NCBI RefSeq assembly: GCF_022763305.1
Contig: NZ_JALEGT010000053.1
Location: 1 to 61,556 of the forward strand
DNA length: 61,556 nucleotides
Direction of reading: 5' to 3'
Source: Marivita sp.
Lineage (GTDB): Bacteria; Pseudomonadota; Alphaproteobacteria; Rhodobacterales; Rhodobacteraceae
Positions 19,171-28,275 of this stretch are shown here, in pieces. Positions within the stretch are counted from its first letter, which is position 1; every line of letters starts with the position of its first letter. The translations under genes and the position numbers were made by a program. The notes beneath the pieces were generated by a model. The model was not told the origin of the DNA. It did not search any database and saw nothing but the letters and a program-made list of their open reading frames with translations.

Positions 19171-19839
19171 ATGCGGAAAACGATTCTGTCAGGTATACTT
19201 GCGATCGCCACGGCTGGCTTTGCCGCGCCGGCGATGGCCGAGATGGAGCTGTCCGTCTACACCGGTTGGCAGACCGCGCCGCACAGCCGTCTCTACGGCG
19301 ACTACCCCGGCACGGGCGCTGATATCGATGCGTTGATCGGCTGGGAAGGCCGATCATTCGAGATGCCACCCTATTACGGCGTGCGCGGCACATGGTGGAA
19401 GAATGAAAAGCTGGGCTTCGGGCTCGAGTTCACACATGCCAAGGTCTACGCGCCGGATGACGAAAAAGCCGCCATCGGGTTTTCCGATCTCGAGTTCACC
19501 GACGGCCTCAACATCGTGACCGTGAATGCCTATCACCGCTGGCCGGGACTGTGGGCGCAGGGCGCCATCACACCCTATGTTGGCGGGGGTGTCGGTATCG
19601 CGGTGCCGCATGTCGATGTGGACACGACCACCGGGATCGACACCTACGAGCTTCAGATCACCGGACCGGCGGCGCGTCTGACTGCGGGGATGAGCTATGA
19701 CATCAATGATCGCTTCGCGGTCTTTGGCGAGTACCAGTTCACCTATTCGAGCAACAACGTCGATCTGCCCGAGGGGGGATCGCTCGAAACCGACATCAAG
19801 ACCAATGCGCTCAATGTCGGTCTGACGCTCAAGTTCTGA
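19171..19839 (+). CDS. Predicted outer-membrane beta-barrel protein
   Basis: This 222-residue exported protein has a clear signal peptide (residues 1-23, AMA-E) and a mature part of alternating polar and hydrophobic residues. It has aromatic girdle residues, repeated YVGGGVGIA and [16 protein letters not shown] strand patterns, and a C-terminal phenylalanine (GLTLKF). This is the pattern of a small OmpA-type or OmpW-like eight-strand barrel. The first strand region ([12 protein letters not shown]) resembles proteins annotated as outer-membrane beta-barrel in related genomes. No enzymatic motif is visible. It converges with the kinase gene, overlapping it by 11 nt. Confidence 0.8.
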   Translation: MRKTILSGILAIATAGFAAPAMAEMELSVYTGWQTAPHSRLYGDYPGTGADIDALIGWEGRSFEMPPYYGVRGTWWKNEKLGFGLEFTHAKVYAPDDEKAAIGFSDLEFTDGLNIVTVNAYHRWPGLWAQGAITPYVGGGVGIAVPHVDVDTTTGIDTYELQITGPAARLTAGMSYDINDRFAVFGEYQFTYSSNNVDLPEGGSLETDIKTNALNVGLTLKF

Positions 19840-20332
19840 TCTGATCCACAACCCGGATGTCGTCAAAGCCTTCCTCTGAGGATGGCGGGACGTAATGCTC
19901 TGAAAAGCGCCGGAACAGCGACTCGCTTGCGGCGAAGGCGTGCGTGCCCGAAGCGTTCCTGGCTCTGAGCCGCGCAAGACACACCTCGTCTGGCACGTCG
20001 AGCACATGAACGACGCACCGGGCCTCACCCTCTGATGCAACTTCGCGCATCCAGTCCCTGAACGCAACGGTATTTGCCGGGAAGTCGAGCACCACGGACA
20101 AACCCTCGCGCAGCAGAGCCGCCACATGCGGTCCCATCGCAGTCTTCAGCTTGGCAGAGAGCCGAAGATAGTCCTGTCCGGTGGTGATCTCGTCCTTGAA
20201 CAACGCTGCCAGCCAGTCATCCTCCGCGATGACCAGCGTATTGGCCGCCGTCCCCAAATGTGCCGCGAGGGTCGATTTCCCGGCGGCGATCTTGCCGCAG
20301 ATCACGTGCAGACAGGGCCGTCGGTCCGACAT
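19829..20332 (-). CDS. P-loop ATP-binding protein, zeta/chloramphenicol-phosphotransferase-like kinase
   Basis: This 167-residue protein has Walker [10 protein letters not shown] at residues 13-21. An acidic EDDW follows near residue 36 and an [11 protein letters not shown] segment near 87, as in small P-loop kinases annotated as AAA-family or zeta-toxin-like. The lid region [15 protein letters not shown] carries the arginines expected for phosphate transfer. ATG 20332 is preferred over GTG 20338, because GAGG lies 8 nt upstream. It follows pssA by 16 bp on the same strand. No antitoxin partner is seen, so a stand-alone kinase is more likely than a toxin. The substrate is unknown. Confidence 0.75.
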   Translation of the reverse strand: MSDRRPCLHVICGKIAAGKSTLAAHLGTAANTLVIAEDDWLAALFKDEITTGQDYLRLSAKLKTAMGPHVAALLREGLSVVLDFPANTVAFRDWMREVASEGEARCVVHVLDVPDEVCLARLRARNASGTHAFAASESLFRRFSEHYVPPSSEEGFDDIRVVDQIRT

Positions 20333-20348
20333 GATCACGCCTCTTGGT

Positions 20349-21128
20349 CTAGGCCTTGTCGCTGTTGCGCGCCTCGTCGTCCGTCTTTGCCTGTGCCAGC
20401 GCCCTGCGCGAGGATGGCAGCATCCAGACCACCGCGCCGATGTAGATCAGGCTCAGCACGACCAGTGCAATCCAGGTATAGATGGCCACAGCCGCTCCGA
20501 TTGCGGCAAAGCCGACAAGAAACACTTTGACCCGGCGCTGGCTGATCTTGGTGGTCTTGAAAGACCAGACCGGAAACCGCCCGATCATCAGCATGCCGAT
20601 CAGCGCAATATACATCGCCAAAAGCACATCGGGGATGATCTGTGTGCTGTCAAAGGCAAACGACGCATACATGGGCAGCATCACCAGAATCGCCCCGGCG
20701 GGGGACGGAATCCCGATGAAATAGGCGTTCTCGGCTGATCCGTTCTCGGCCTTACGGGCTACGTTGAACCGCGCAAGCCGCGTCACTGCACAGACCGCAT
20801 AGACCAGCACGGCCAGCCAGCCCAATTGCCGCGTGTCATCCAGCGCCCACACATAAAGCAGCAGCCCCGGCGCAACCCCGAAATTCAGGAAATCTGCCAG
20901 CGAGTCGAGCTCGGCGCCCATCTTGCTGTCGCTGCCAAGCGCACGGGCCAGACGCCCGTCCAGCCCGTCAAGGATGGCCGCAAGCAGGATCAACTGCACC
21001 GCCAACTCGTAGTTGCCCTGCAGCCCGAACCGGATCGCCGTCAGCCCCGCACAGATGGCCGTCACGGTCAGCATGTTCGGCAGAAGCTGAACCAGCGTCA
21101 GTTTCTGACCGTTCGTTTCCGTGGTCAT
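20349..21128 (-). CDS. pssA: CDP-diacylglycerol-serine O-phosphatidyltransferase
   Basis: This 259-residue membrane enzyme makes phosphatidylserine from CDP-diacylglycerol and serine. The CDP-alcohol phosphotransferase motif is complete: Asp54, Asp57-Gly58, Ala61-Arg62, Gly71, Asp75 and Asp79. About seven to eight hydrophobic segments follow. It overlaps the end of psd by 4 nt (21125-21128), so the two steps to phosphatidylethanolamine are made from one transcript, psd first. The C-terminal tail (residues after 240) is charged and cytoplasmic. Confidence 0.94.
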   Translation of the reverse strand: MTTETNGQKLTLVQLLPNMLTVTAICAGLTAIRFGLQGNYELAVQLILLAAILDGLDGRLARALGSDSKMGAELDSLADFLNFGVAPGLLLYVWALDDTRQLGWLAVLVYAVCAVTRLARFNVARKAENGSAENAYFIGIPSPAGAILVMLPMYASFAFDSTQIIPDVLLAMYIALIGMLMIGRFPVWSFKTTKISQRRVKVFLVGFAAIGAAVAIYTWIALVVLSLIYIGAVVWMLPSSRRALAQAKTDDEARNSDKA

Positions 21129-21787
21129 GTCGACAGGTCCGCAATCACGGTTTCACCGGCGATCATGGTCTGCCCGATCTTCACCGATGGCTCCACCCCT
21201 TCGGGCAGGTAGATGTCCAGACGCGACCCGAAGCGGATCAGCCCGAAGCGTTCACCCCGATCCAAGACCGCACCTTCCTGCGTGAAGCTCACGATCCGCC
21301 GCGCCACCAGACCGGCGATCTGTGTCACGGTGAGGATGCGGTCGTCCTCCATCCGGATGACCAGTGAATTGCGCTCATTGTCCTCGCTCGCCTTGTCGAG
21401 CGAAGCGTTCAGGAACTTGCCGGGCTTGTAGGCGATCTTCTCAACCTTGCCCGCCACCGGTGCGCGGTTCACATGGCAGTTGAACACCGACATGAACACG
21501 CTGACCCGTGTCAGCGCCTCTTCCGGCAGACCCAGCTCGCGCGGCGGTACCGCAGGTTCGATCAGCGAAACCACCCCATCCGCCGGGCTGATCACCAGCC
21601 CCGGTGCATCCGGCGTGACCCGCTCGGGATCGCGGAAGAAGTAATAGCACCAGACGGTCAACCCCACACCGATCCAGCCCAGCACATCCTCGACGGCAAA
21701 CAGCACCAGAGTGATGGCCGCAAAGATCGCGACGAATTTGCGCCCTTCCGGGTGCATCGGCTTGATGAATGTATCTGTCATCCGCAT
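21125..21787 (-). CDS. psd: Phosphatidylserine decarboxylase proenzyme
   Basis: This 220-residue enzyme decarboxylates phosphatidylserine to phosphatidylethanolamine. It is the short type: an N-terminal membrane segment at about residues 18-50, the conserved FNCHVNRAP at 102-110, and the self-cleavage site Gly187-Ser188 in RFGSRLD, where the pyruvoyl group is formed. The chosen ATG at 21787 has AAGGA upstream; an ATG two codons later is possible. It is coupled to pssA by a 4-nt overlap. Confidence 0.94.
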   Translation of the reverse strand: MRMTDTFIKPMHPEGRKFVAIFAAITLVLFAVEDVLGWIGVGLTVWCYYFFRDPERVTPDAPGLVISPADGVVSLIEPAVPPRELGLPEEALTRVSVFMSVFNCHVNRAPVAGKVEKIAYKPGKFLNASLDKASEDNERNSLVIRMEDDRILTVTQIAGLVARRIVSFTQEGAVLDRGERFGLIRFGSRLDIYLPEGVEPSVKIGQTMIAGETVIADLST

Positions 21788-21875
21788 CGCGGCAGCATCC
21801 TTTCAAAACATTGCGCGTCGGTAAACCGGGGTTCTCCGACACGCAAGCTTTGCCGACATAACCTGACGTCGCGGA

Positions 21876-22481
21876 TCAGGCTTCGGGATGGGTCGCCACC
21901 ATGCTGTCGCGTGTCGAGAACGTGTCGAACCACGCCGCCAGCGCATCGCGCCCGGTGCGCCAGGCCCGCGCGTCATGGCGCAGGTCGAGATATCCCAGCG
22001 CGCAGGCCACCGCGATATGCCCCATGTCCAGACGCCCGTTGAGATGGCTCATCCAGCGAGTGTTGATCGCATCCAGCGCACGGGAAACCTTGCCCCACTG
22101 CCCCTCGACCCAATCCATCATGACCTTCTCCTCGGGGCGGAACCGGGTTTCATAGACCATCAGCACCGCCGCATCGAGAATGCCATCCGCCGTCGCCTCC
22201 AACGTCAGTGTGTCCCAGATCCGGTGTTCGGGATAAAGCCCGGCATTTGCCCGCGCATCGAGGAACCGGCAGATCACCCGGCTGTCATAGATCGCTGGCG
22301 CATCCGGACGGATCAGCGCCGGGATCTTGCCCATCGGATTCGCCGCGATCAGCTTGGAATCAGGCGACAGCGGTGTGCTGGTCACGTTCACATGTTCGAT
22401 GTCGTCATATTGCCCGGTTTCGTGCAGCGTCACGAGAACCTTGCGGACAAAGGGCGATGGCCCCGATCTGAGAAGTTGCAT
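21876..22481 (-). CDS. Glutathione S-transferase family protein
   Basis: This 201-residue protein has a thioredoxin-like N-terminal domain (MQLLRSGPSPFVRKVLVTLHE), the cis-Pro region NPMGKIPALI near residue 49, and the YDSRVICRFLD segment that binds glutathione. An all-helical C-terminal domain follows. SPFVRKV suggests a serine rather than a tyrosine near the thiol. Bacterial members detoxify electrophiles or act as dehalogenases or peroxidases; the reaction is not deducible. It is alone between psd and a twin-palindrome element. A glutathione synthetase gene occurs far away in the window. Confidence 0.88.
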   Translation of the reverse strand: MQLLRSGPSPFVRKVLVTLHETGQYDDIEHVNVTSTPLSPDSKLIAANPMGKIPALIRPDAPAIYDSRVICRFLDARANAGLYPEHRIWDTLTLEATADGILDAAVLMVYETRFRPEEKVMMDWVEGQWGKVSRALDAINTRWMSHLNGRLDMGHIAVACALGYLDLRHDARAWRTGRDALAAWFDTFSTRDSMVATHPEA

Positions 22482-22549
22482 CAGCCTGCTCCCTGTTTGG
22501 TCTGCTGCCAGCTAATCCCGTCGCGCTCCGATTGCCAAGCCGCGTGTCA

Positions 22550-22592
22550 CGATGCGTCGACGCATCGCCTCTTTCCGTCGACGGAAAGAGGC
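22550..22592. repeat. Twin GTCGAC palindrome, copy A
   Basis: Two perfect palindromes abut. The distal one is 18 bp (22550-22567, half-arm CGATGC then GTCGAC). The proximal one is 26 bp (22567-22592, half-arm GCCTCTTTCC then GTCGAC). Cores start 21 bp apart. The pair begins 3 nt after the stop of the PaiB-like gene (minus strand) and has no T-tract. Confidence 0.9.
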
Positions 22593-22595
22593 CGC

Positions 22596-23216
22596 TCACA
22601 ACACCGGCGGATCCGCCATCAACGCAGCCAGCGCCTCAAGCTCGCTGCCCATCCCGCCAGGCACCTGAACCGCCGCGCGCTGCCGAACCGCGTCGTCCTT
22701 GTTCTGGCCAAGCTTCCACGTCGCTGCGATCTCCTCCACCACCATCCGGCAGGGCACGATCATCCGCATCATCCGCTCCAGAACCTCTGGCGTCATCTTG
22801 CCGGTGGTCCACGGCGTCTTTCCCGCCAGCCGGTTCTCGTAGAAGGCGGACTGCACATCCAGCACCTCGCGCATTTTACCATGTGGTAAAAGTTCCAGAA
22901 CCCCGGTCAGGTGTACCGCCACATAGTTCCACGTTGGCACCTGATCCACGACCCCGTACCAATCCGGCGAGATATAGGCATCCGGCCCCGTCACCGCGAT
23001 CCGAGCAGGGCGCGGCCCGCTCAACGCCCGCGCAATCGGGTTGGACCGCACCAGATGGATCAGCACCTCGCGCCCATCCTCGGACAGCAGAACCGGCACA
23101 TGCGCCACCATCGGCACAGGATCGCCATTCATCACCAGAGTGCCAAACCCCCGCTCGCGGACAAAGGCGATGTCCTTGGCGTGGTCGTGACTGTGAAAGC
23201 TCGGGTTGGGGTGCAT
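22596..23216 (-). CDS. FMN-binding negative transcriptional regulator (PaiB family)
   Basis: This 206-residue protein has the PaiB/FMN-binding split-barrel fold. Features include MHPNPSFHSHD at the N-terminus, GFGTLVMNGDPVPMVAHVPVLL, and the highly conserved VPTWNYVAVHLTG block near residues 101-113. A helix containing KMTPEVLERMMRMIVPCRMVVEEI follows. PaiB was described as a regulator in Bacillus, but the fold suggests a flavin- or heme-dependent oxidoreductase-like role, so the true function is open. No PaiA acetyltransferase is next to it. A twin palindrome follows its stop by 3 nt. Confidence 0.88.
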   Translation of the reverse strand: MHPNPSFHSHDHAKDIAFVRERGFGTLVMNGDPVPMVAHVPVLLSEDGREVLIHLVRSNPIARALSGPRPARIAVTGPDAYISPDWYGVVDQVPTWNYVAVHLTGVLELLPHGKMREVLDVQSAFYENRLAGKTPWTTGKMTPEVLERMMRMIVPCRMVVEEIAATWKLGQNKDDAVRQRAAVQVPGGMGSELEALAALMADPPVL

Positions 23217-23297
23217 GGCATTGGCTCAGGACTGGAAACGCCCCCGATCTGGCACAACCGAAACCAAAAATCCCGCCCTGAATTGTACCCGAAACAA

Positions 23298-24224
23298 TCA
23301 TCCCGCCTTGGGATGCGTCGCCTCGTAGACCTTCATCAGATGCACCGTATCGACCGAGGTATAGGCCTGCGTTGTCGACAGGGACGCATGGCCCAGCAAT
23401 TCCTGAATCGCCCGCAGATCACCGCCCGCCGACAGCAGATGCGTCGCAAAGCTGTGCCGCATCGCATGTGGCGTCGCGGTGGCGGGCAGACCCAACTGCA
23501 TCCGCGCCTGTTCCGTCACTTTCTGCACCAGCCTAGGGTTCAACGCCCCGCCACGCGCGCCGCGAAACACCGGCGCATCCGGCTCCATGTCGAACGGGCA
23601 CAGCGTCACATAGGTCGCCACCGCCTGCCGCGCGACGGGCAGAACCGGGACCACCCGTTCCTTGCCACCCTTGCCGATGATCCGCACCGCCTCGCCCAAA
23701 GGCAGGTCACGCCCCGTCAGCCCCAACGCTTCGGAAATCCGCAGGCCACAGCCATAGAGCAGCGTCACCACCGCCATGTCCCGAGCGCCGACCCAGTCTT
23801 TCTGCGCCTGCTGACCCACCGTGTCGATCATCTCGCGCGCGGCATCCTCGCTCAGCGGACGGGGCAGCTTTTTCTGGAACTTGGGCGCACGGGTCGACAG
23901 CACGGCTGTCGGCTCGAACCCCTCCCGCTCCGCCAGCCAGCGATAGAAGGATTTGACCGCCGAAAGCTTGCGCGCAAGCGATCGCGGACTGGCCCCACCG
24001 CTGCGCGTGTGCGCCATCCACGCCCGCATGTCAGGCACGGTGATCCGCGCCAGGGGCGCCAGCCCCTGCGCCTCGCCCTTGTAGTCTGTCAGGAACGCGA
24101 TGAAATCCACTACGTCGCCGCGATAGGCGATCAGCGTGTTCTCGGCTGTCCCGTTCAGTGCCCGGCTCGAAGCGAGCCACCCCTCCAGCGCGTCCCGCGC
24201 CGCCGGAGAGATCATCAGGCTCAT
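23298..24224 (-). CDS. xerC: Tyrosine recombinase XerC
   Basis: This 308-residue tyrosine recombinase resolves chromosome dimers at dif together with XerD. The catalytic residues are all visible: Arg162 in GCGLRISEA, the lysine of GKGGKER near 185-188, His253 and Arg256 in HAMRHSF, His279 in LLGHAS and nucleophile Tyr288 in TTQAYTSV. The N-terminal SAM-like domain spans about residues 10-110. It overlaps the DUF484 gene by 4 nt, the linkage seen for chromosomal xerC in many proteobacteria, which argues against a phage or island integrase. Confidence 0.95.
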   Translation of the reverse strand: MSLMISPAARDALEGWLASSRALNGTAENTLIAYRGDVVDFIAFLTDYKGEAQGLAPLARITVPDMRAWMAHTRSGGASPRSLARKLSAVKSFYRWLAEREGFEPTAVLSTRAPKFQKKLPRPLSEDAAREMIDTVGQQAQKDWVGARDMAVVTLLYGCGLRISEALGLTGRDLPLGEAVRIIGKGGKERVVPVLPVARQAVATYVTLCPFDMEPDAPVFRGARGGALNPRLVQKVTEQARMQLGLPATATPHAMRHSFATHLLSAGGDLRAIQELLGHASLSTTQAYTSVDTVHLMKVYEATHPKAG

Positions 24225-24925
24225 GACAGCCAGCGCCGCATCTGGCGCTCGAACACACCGGTGAAAAAGGTCAGAAGGTCCGTGCCCTGCTGCGGTGTGA
24301 ACTGATGCGGGTCTTCCGCCCCCATCACCAGCAACCCCGGCAGACGCCCTGGCCCGAAATCCAGTTTTAGACAGGCTTCCGAGCGGATCCAGTCCGCCTT
24401 GTCGCCGTAGATCTCGCGTGCGCCAGTCTCGACCTGCCGCAGCGTGACCTGCCGGGGTGGCGCATTACGCCCGGTGCTGACATACGCGTCGATGAAGCCG
24501 GGGGCCGCCACAGACAGCACTGATCCCAGCCGTTTGATCGCCGGGTCTTCGTCGTTCTGCACCGATTCCAGCACAAGCTTGATGACATCGACCCGCAGAA
24601 TCTCGGCCACGTCGCCGCCCAGATCGCGCAGGAAGGATTCGAACTCCACCGGGTCGAGCATCCGCAGGATCGCGCGATGCACCTGATTGGTGCCCGCAAG
24701 GTTCTCGTAGGCGGCTGCAATCACCGACCGGTGGGTGTCTTCCAACCGGTCCAGACGGGCCTCGAGTCGGTCCATCGCGATGCCGCGCAGGTCGACGATA
24801 TTGCCGCCCATCGCACGTTCATTCGCGGCGATCAGGGCGCGCATCAGGTCCTGATCCTCGAGAATCACGTCAGGGCGCGTCATGATCGTTTCGCGCAGGT
24901 CGTCGTCGATACGGGGGCTGCTCAT
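24221..24925 (-). CDS. DUF484 family protein
   Basis: This 234-residue protein of the DUF484 family starts with a helical segment containing RPDVILEDQDLMRALIAANERAMGGNIVDLR. A GAF-like domain follows, ending in GLLVMGAEDPHQFTPQQGTDLLTFFTGVFERQMRRWL. The family is nearly always just upstream of xerC, as here with a 4-nt overlap, but its role is unknown. Cytoplasmic location is expected, as there is no signal or membrane segment. An inverted repeat (24979-25006) lies in the region before its start. Confidence 0.9.
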   Translation of the reverse strand: MSSPRIDDDLRETIMTRPDVILEDQDLMRALIAANERAMGGNIVDLRGIAMDRLEARLDRLEDTHRSVIAAAYENLAGTNQVHRAILRMLDPVEFESFLRDLGGDVAEILRVDVIKLVLESVQNDEDPAIKRLGSVLSVAAPGFIDAYVSTGRNAPPRQVTLRQVETGAREIYGDKADWIRSEACLKLDFGPGRLPGLLVMGAEDPHQFTPQQGTDLLTFFTGVFERQMRRWLS

Positions 24926-24978
24926 GCCATCCTCAGGGTCTTTTGTTTGCGGGACAGTATCAGGGGTGGCACAGAGAT

Positions 24979-25006
24979 GCCCGCATTTTTTCGATCAAAT
25001 GCGGGC
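24979..25006. repeat. Inverted repeat upstream of the DUF484-xerC genes
   Basis: The 10-bp perfect arms GCCCGCATTT (24979-24988) and AAATGCGGGC (24997-25006) enclose an 8-nt spacer. It lies 53 bp before the DUF484 start and downstream of tal. It could be an operator for DUF484-xerC or a second stem-loop ending the tal transcript; no T-tract favours the latter. Confidence 0.6.
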
Positions 25007-25035
25007 AACTCGAAAAACTGTGGCAGAAGCGCAGG

Positions 25036-25079
25036 AACGCCCGTCGACGGGCGTTGAAAGCCGCGTCGACGCGGCTTTC
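25036..25079. repeat. Twin GTCGAC palindrome, copy B
   Basis: Two exactly abutting perfect palindromes are present. The distal one is 20 bp (25036-25055, half-arm AACGCCC then GTCGAC). The proximal one is 24 bp (25056-25079, half-arm GAAAGCCGC then GTCGAC). Cores start 22 bp apart. The pair begins 7 nt after the tal stop (minus strand) and is not followed by a T-tract. Confidence 0.9.
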
Positions 25080-25086
25080 TCCCGGC

Positions 25087-25740
25087 TCAGAGGATCTTGA
25101 TATTGGCCGCTGCCGCGTCCTTGACGAACTGGTCAAGACCCTTGTCCGTCAGCACGTGGCTCGCCATCGCCTTGATCACGGCGGGCGGGGCGGTGGCAAC
25201 ATCGGCCCCGATCTTGGCGCATTCGCTCATGTGATTGGCGCTGCGGATCGACGCGGCAAGGATGTTGGTCTCGAACCCGTAATTGTCATAGATTTCACGG
25301 ATGTCCGCGATCAGGTCCAGACCGTCCATGTTCAGATCGTCCAGACGCCCGATGAACGGAGAAATGAACGTCGCGCCCGCCTTGGCCGCCAAAAGAGCCT
25401 GATTGGCCGAGAAGCAAAGCGTCACGTTGACCATCTTGCCCTCGTCGGTCAGCACCTTGCAGGCCTTCAGACCGTCCCAGGTCAGCGGTACCTTCACCGC
25501 GATGTTCTCGGCGATCTCGGCCAGCTTGCGTCCTTCCGCGATCATGTCCTCGGCCTTGAGCGCCACCACTTCGGCAGAGACCGGGCCCGAGACCAGATCG
25601 CAGATCTCCTTGGTCACTTCGAGGATGTCGCGACCGGATTTCTTGATCAGCGACGGATTGGTGGTCACGCCATCGACCATGCCCAGATCGTTGAGTTCCG
25701 CGATCGCGTCGATTTCGGCTGTGTCGACAAAGAATTTCAT
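25087..25740 (-). CDS. tal: Transaldolase (small TalC/FSA-type)
   Basis: This 217-residue enzyme belongs to the short transaldolase/fructose-6-phosphate aldolase family of the non-oxidative pentose phosphate pathway. The Schiff-base lysine is Lys83 in [11 protein letters not shown], and [11 protein letters not shown] near residue 24 is the family signature. ATG 25740, with AGGAGCG upstream, gives the standard [10 protein letters not shown] start; the longer frame to 25797 is rejected. Whether it acts as a transaldolase or as an F6P aldolase cannot be settled from these motifs. It is divergent from priA. Confidence 0.93.
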   Translation of the reverse strand: MKFFVDTAEIDAIAELNDLGMVDGVTTNPSLIKKSGRDILEVTKEICDLVSGPVSAEVVALKAEDMIAEGRKLAEIAENIAVKVPLTWDGLKACKVLTDEGKMVNVTLCFSANQALLAAKAGATFISPFIGRLDDLNMDGLDLIADIREIYDNYGFETNILAASIRSANHMSECAKIGADVATAPPAVIKAMASHVLTDKGLDQFVKDAAAANIKIL

Positions 25741-25819
25741 GGCTCTCGCTCCTGTGATGGGTTGGCCTTTCCTACCGTGGGCTTTACCCCAAGACAATGC
25801 AGACGGAAACCCTCAACTG

Positions 25820-28018
25820 ATGGCGCTAACATCCAGCTATTTCGATGAAGGCGCGCTGATCGGCGTGCTGACCACCCAGCCGTTGGACCGGGTGCTGGAT
25901 TACCGCGCGCCCGAGGGGGGCTGCCATCCGGGGGCCTTTGTCGAGGTGCCGCTTGGTCCGCGCAAGGTGCTTGGCGTCGTCTGGGGGCCGGGGCAGGGCG
26001 ATTACGACATCTCCAAGGTGCGCTCGGTGATCCGCGTGCTCGATGCCGCGCCCATGCGCGAGGAACTGATGGCGTTTCTGACCCGCGCGGGCGACTACAC
26101 GCTGACCCCGATGCCCGCGATGCTGCGGCTTGCCACCCGCGCACCGGGCCTCGGTGATCCCCCGTCGATGCGCAAGATTTACCGTCTGGGCGACAGCACC
26201 CCCGACCGCATGACCGACACGCGCACCCGCGTGCTCGACGTACTGCGCGAGATGGGGGGCCTGTCTCTGACGCTCAAGGAACTGGCCGAGGCAGCGGGCG
26301 TGACCACCTCTGTCGTCAAAGGCCTCGTAAAACAGGGGGCCGTGCGCGAGGAAGACAGCCCGCGCGACACACCCTTCCCGACGCTCGATCCGGCATATGG
26401 CGGCAAAACCCTGACCGAGGATCAAACCACCGCCGCCGCCACACTCCGAGCCTCGGTCGCCACGCGATCCTATGGCACAACCCTGCTGAAAGGCGTCACA
26501 GGGTCCGGCAAGACCGAAGTCTATCTCGAAGCGGTGGCCGAATGTCTGGCCCAAGGCCGTCAGGCATTGGTCCTGTTGCCGGAAATCGCGCTGACTGCTG
26601 AATTCCTCACCCGCGTCGATGCCCGTTTCGGCGCGAAACCCGCCGAATGGCATTCCGGCGTCACCATGACAGACCGCCGCCGCGTCTGGAAAATGACCGC
26701 CCAAGGCGGGGCGCAACTGGTCGTCGGCGCACGCTCCGCGCTGTTCCTGCCGTTCCGCGATCTGGGTCTGATTGTCGTCGATGAAGAACACGACACGTCG
26801 TACAAGCAGGAAGATGGCGTTCTTTACAACGCCCGCGACATGGCCGTGCTGCGCGCGTCGATCTGCGGCGCACAGGTGATCCTGGCCTCTGCGACGCCAA
26901 GTCTGGAAAGCTGGGCGAATGCCGACGCAGGCAAATACCGCAAACTCGAACTCACCTCCCGTTTCGGCGCGGCGGTCATGCCCAAGATGCGGGCCATCGA
27001 CATGCGCAGCGAACAACTGCCCGGGTCAAGCTGGATCTCGCCGACGTTGCAACGCGCGGTGCAACAAAGGCTCGACAACAAGGAACAGGCGCTGCTCTTC
27101 ATCAACCGGCGCGGCTATGCCCCCGTCACCATCTGCCGCGCCTGTGGGCACCAGATCGGCTGCGACCATTGCGATGCGCGGATGGTCGAACACCGATTTC
27201 TCAAACGTCTCGTCTGCCACCAATGTGGCGAGACCAAACCGATGCCCAACACCTGCCCCTCCTGCGGGGCCGAAGACAAACTTGCTGCCGTTGGCCCCGG
27301 TGTCGAACGCCTTGCCGAAGAGGCGCAGACGCTCTTTCCCGATGCCCGGCTGGCGGTGTTGTCGTCGGACATGTTCGGCTCAGCCCGCGCCCTCAAGGCC
27401 GAGATCGAGACCATCGCCAGCGGTGGCGCAGACCTGATCATCGGCACACAGTTGGTCGCCAAGGGCCACAACTTCCCGCTGCTGACGCTTGTGGGCGTGA
27501 TTGACGCCGACCTTGGTCTGCAAGGCTCGGACCTGCGCGCGGCTGAACGCACGTTTCAACTGATGCGGCAGGTGGCGGGTCGGGCCGGGCGCGCTGACAA
27601 ACCCGGTCAGGCGTTGATGCAGACCTATCAGCCGGAACATCCCGTGATCCGCGCGATCCTGTCCGGGGACGAGCAGGATTTCTGGACCGCCGAAGCCGGT
27701 GAGCGCCGCAATGCGGGCGTGCCGCCCTATGGACGCCTTGCCGGGATCATCCTGTCCTCGACGGACGTGCAGGAGGTGTTCGACCTCGGCAACGCGCTGG
27801 CCCGCAACGACGCACCGCTGCGCCGTGTGGGGGCTCAGGTCTTCGGTCCGGCCCCGGCGCCTATCGCGCGGGTGCGTGGCCGCCACCGGGTGCGCCTTCT
27901 GGTCAAGGCTCCCAAGGGCACCGCGCTGCAGCCGGCGCTGGCGGAATGGGTCAAACCCTTCCGCCTCAAGGGAGAGCTGCGCATGGCGATCGACATCGAC
28001 CCGCAGAGCTTTTACTAA
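25820..28018 (+). CDS. priA: Primosomal replication restart helicase PriA
   Basis: This 732-residue superfamily 2 helicase restarts stalled replication forks. The N-terminal 3'-DNA-binding domain (residues 1-100) is followed by Walker A GVTGSGKTEVYLE near residue 225 and the DEEH box at 321-324. The zinc-binding cysteines (CRAC, CDHC, CHQC, CPSC) lie between about residues 438 and 483, and helicase motif GRAGRADKPG lies near 590. ATG 25820 gives the standard length; a far longer frame upstream to 25403 is an overlap with tal and is rejected. A twin palindrome follows the stop. Confidence 0.96.
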   Translation: MALTSSYFDEGALIGVLTTQPLDRVLDYRAPEGGCHPGAFVEVPLGPRKVLGVVWGPGQGDYDISKVRSVIRVLDAAPMREELMAFLTRAGDYTLTPMPAMLRLATRAPGLGDPPSMRKIYRLGDSTPDRMTDTRTRVLDVLREMGGLSLTLKELAEAAGVTTSVVKGLVKQGAVREEDSPRDTPFPTLDPAYGGKTLTEDQTTAAATLRASVATRSYGTTLLKGVTGSGKTEVYLEAVAECLAQGRQALVLLPEIALTAEFLTRVDARFGAKPAEWHSGVTMTDRRRVWKMTAQGGAQLVVGARSALFLPFRDLGLIVVDEEHDTSYKQEDGVLYNARDMAVLRASICGAQVILASATPSLESWANADAGKYRKLELTSRFGAAVMPKMRAIDMRSEQLPGSSWISPTLQRAVQQRLDNKEQALLFINRRGYAPVTICRACGHQIGCDHCDARMVEHRFLKRLVCHQCGETKPMPNTCPSCGAEDKLAAVGPGVERLAEEAQTLFPDARLAVLSSDMFGSARALKAEIETIASGGADLIIGTQLVAKGHNFPLLTLVGVIDADLGLQGSDLRAAERTFQLMRQVAGRAGRADKPGQALMQTYQPEHPVIRAILSGDEQDFWTAEAGERRNAGVPPYGRLAGIILSSTDVQEVFDLGNALARNDAPLRRVGAQVFGPAPAPIARVRGRHRVRLLVKAPKGTALQPALAEWVKPFRLKGELRMAIDIDPQSFY

Positions 28019-28028
28019 GGTCAGCGCC

Positions 28029-28070
28029 GGTTTTCAGTCGACTGAAAACCCGGACGCGTCGACGCGTCCG
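28029..28070. repeat. Twin GTCGAC palindrome, copy C
   Basis: Two exactly abutting perfect palindromes are present. The proximal one is 22 bp (28029-28050, half-arm GGTTTTCA then GTCGAC). The distal one is 20 bp (28051-28070, half-arm CGGACGC then GTCGAC). Cores start 21 bp apart. The pair begins 10 nt after the priA stop on the plus strand, with no T-tract. Confidence 0.9.
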
Positions 28071-28275
28071 CGCCCCCGGCATGGCGGACCGAGGCGCCGC
28101 ATGATCGCGCACATCCTGTCAAAGGGTTAATTGGTCCGATCCGGTTCCAATGTTTCGCGCGTGAAACAATAGGTCAGGTTTGGTTCCGATCCGTGTTGCG
28201 GCTCCGGGTCAACAGGGCACCCATATTTCCGGCCATGCCTTGTATGCCCTTCACCTGCATTCTACATGGGCCATC

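Noticed and set aside
19829-20332. Zeta-type toxin of a toxin-antitoxin pair
   Set aside because: The P-loop kinase resembles that superfamily, but no epsilon-like antitoxin is adjacent and it follows pssA in what looks like a housekeeping operon.
23298-24224. xerC as an integrase marking a mobile element
   Set aside because: Its 4-nt overlap with DUF484 and its normal length fit chromosomal XerC. No attachment site or cargo genes are present.
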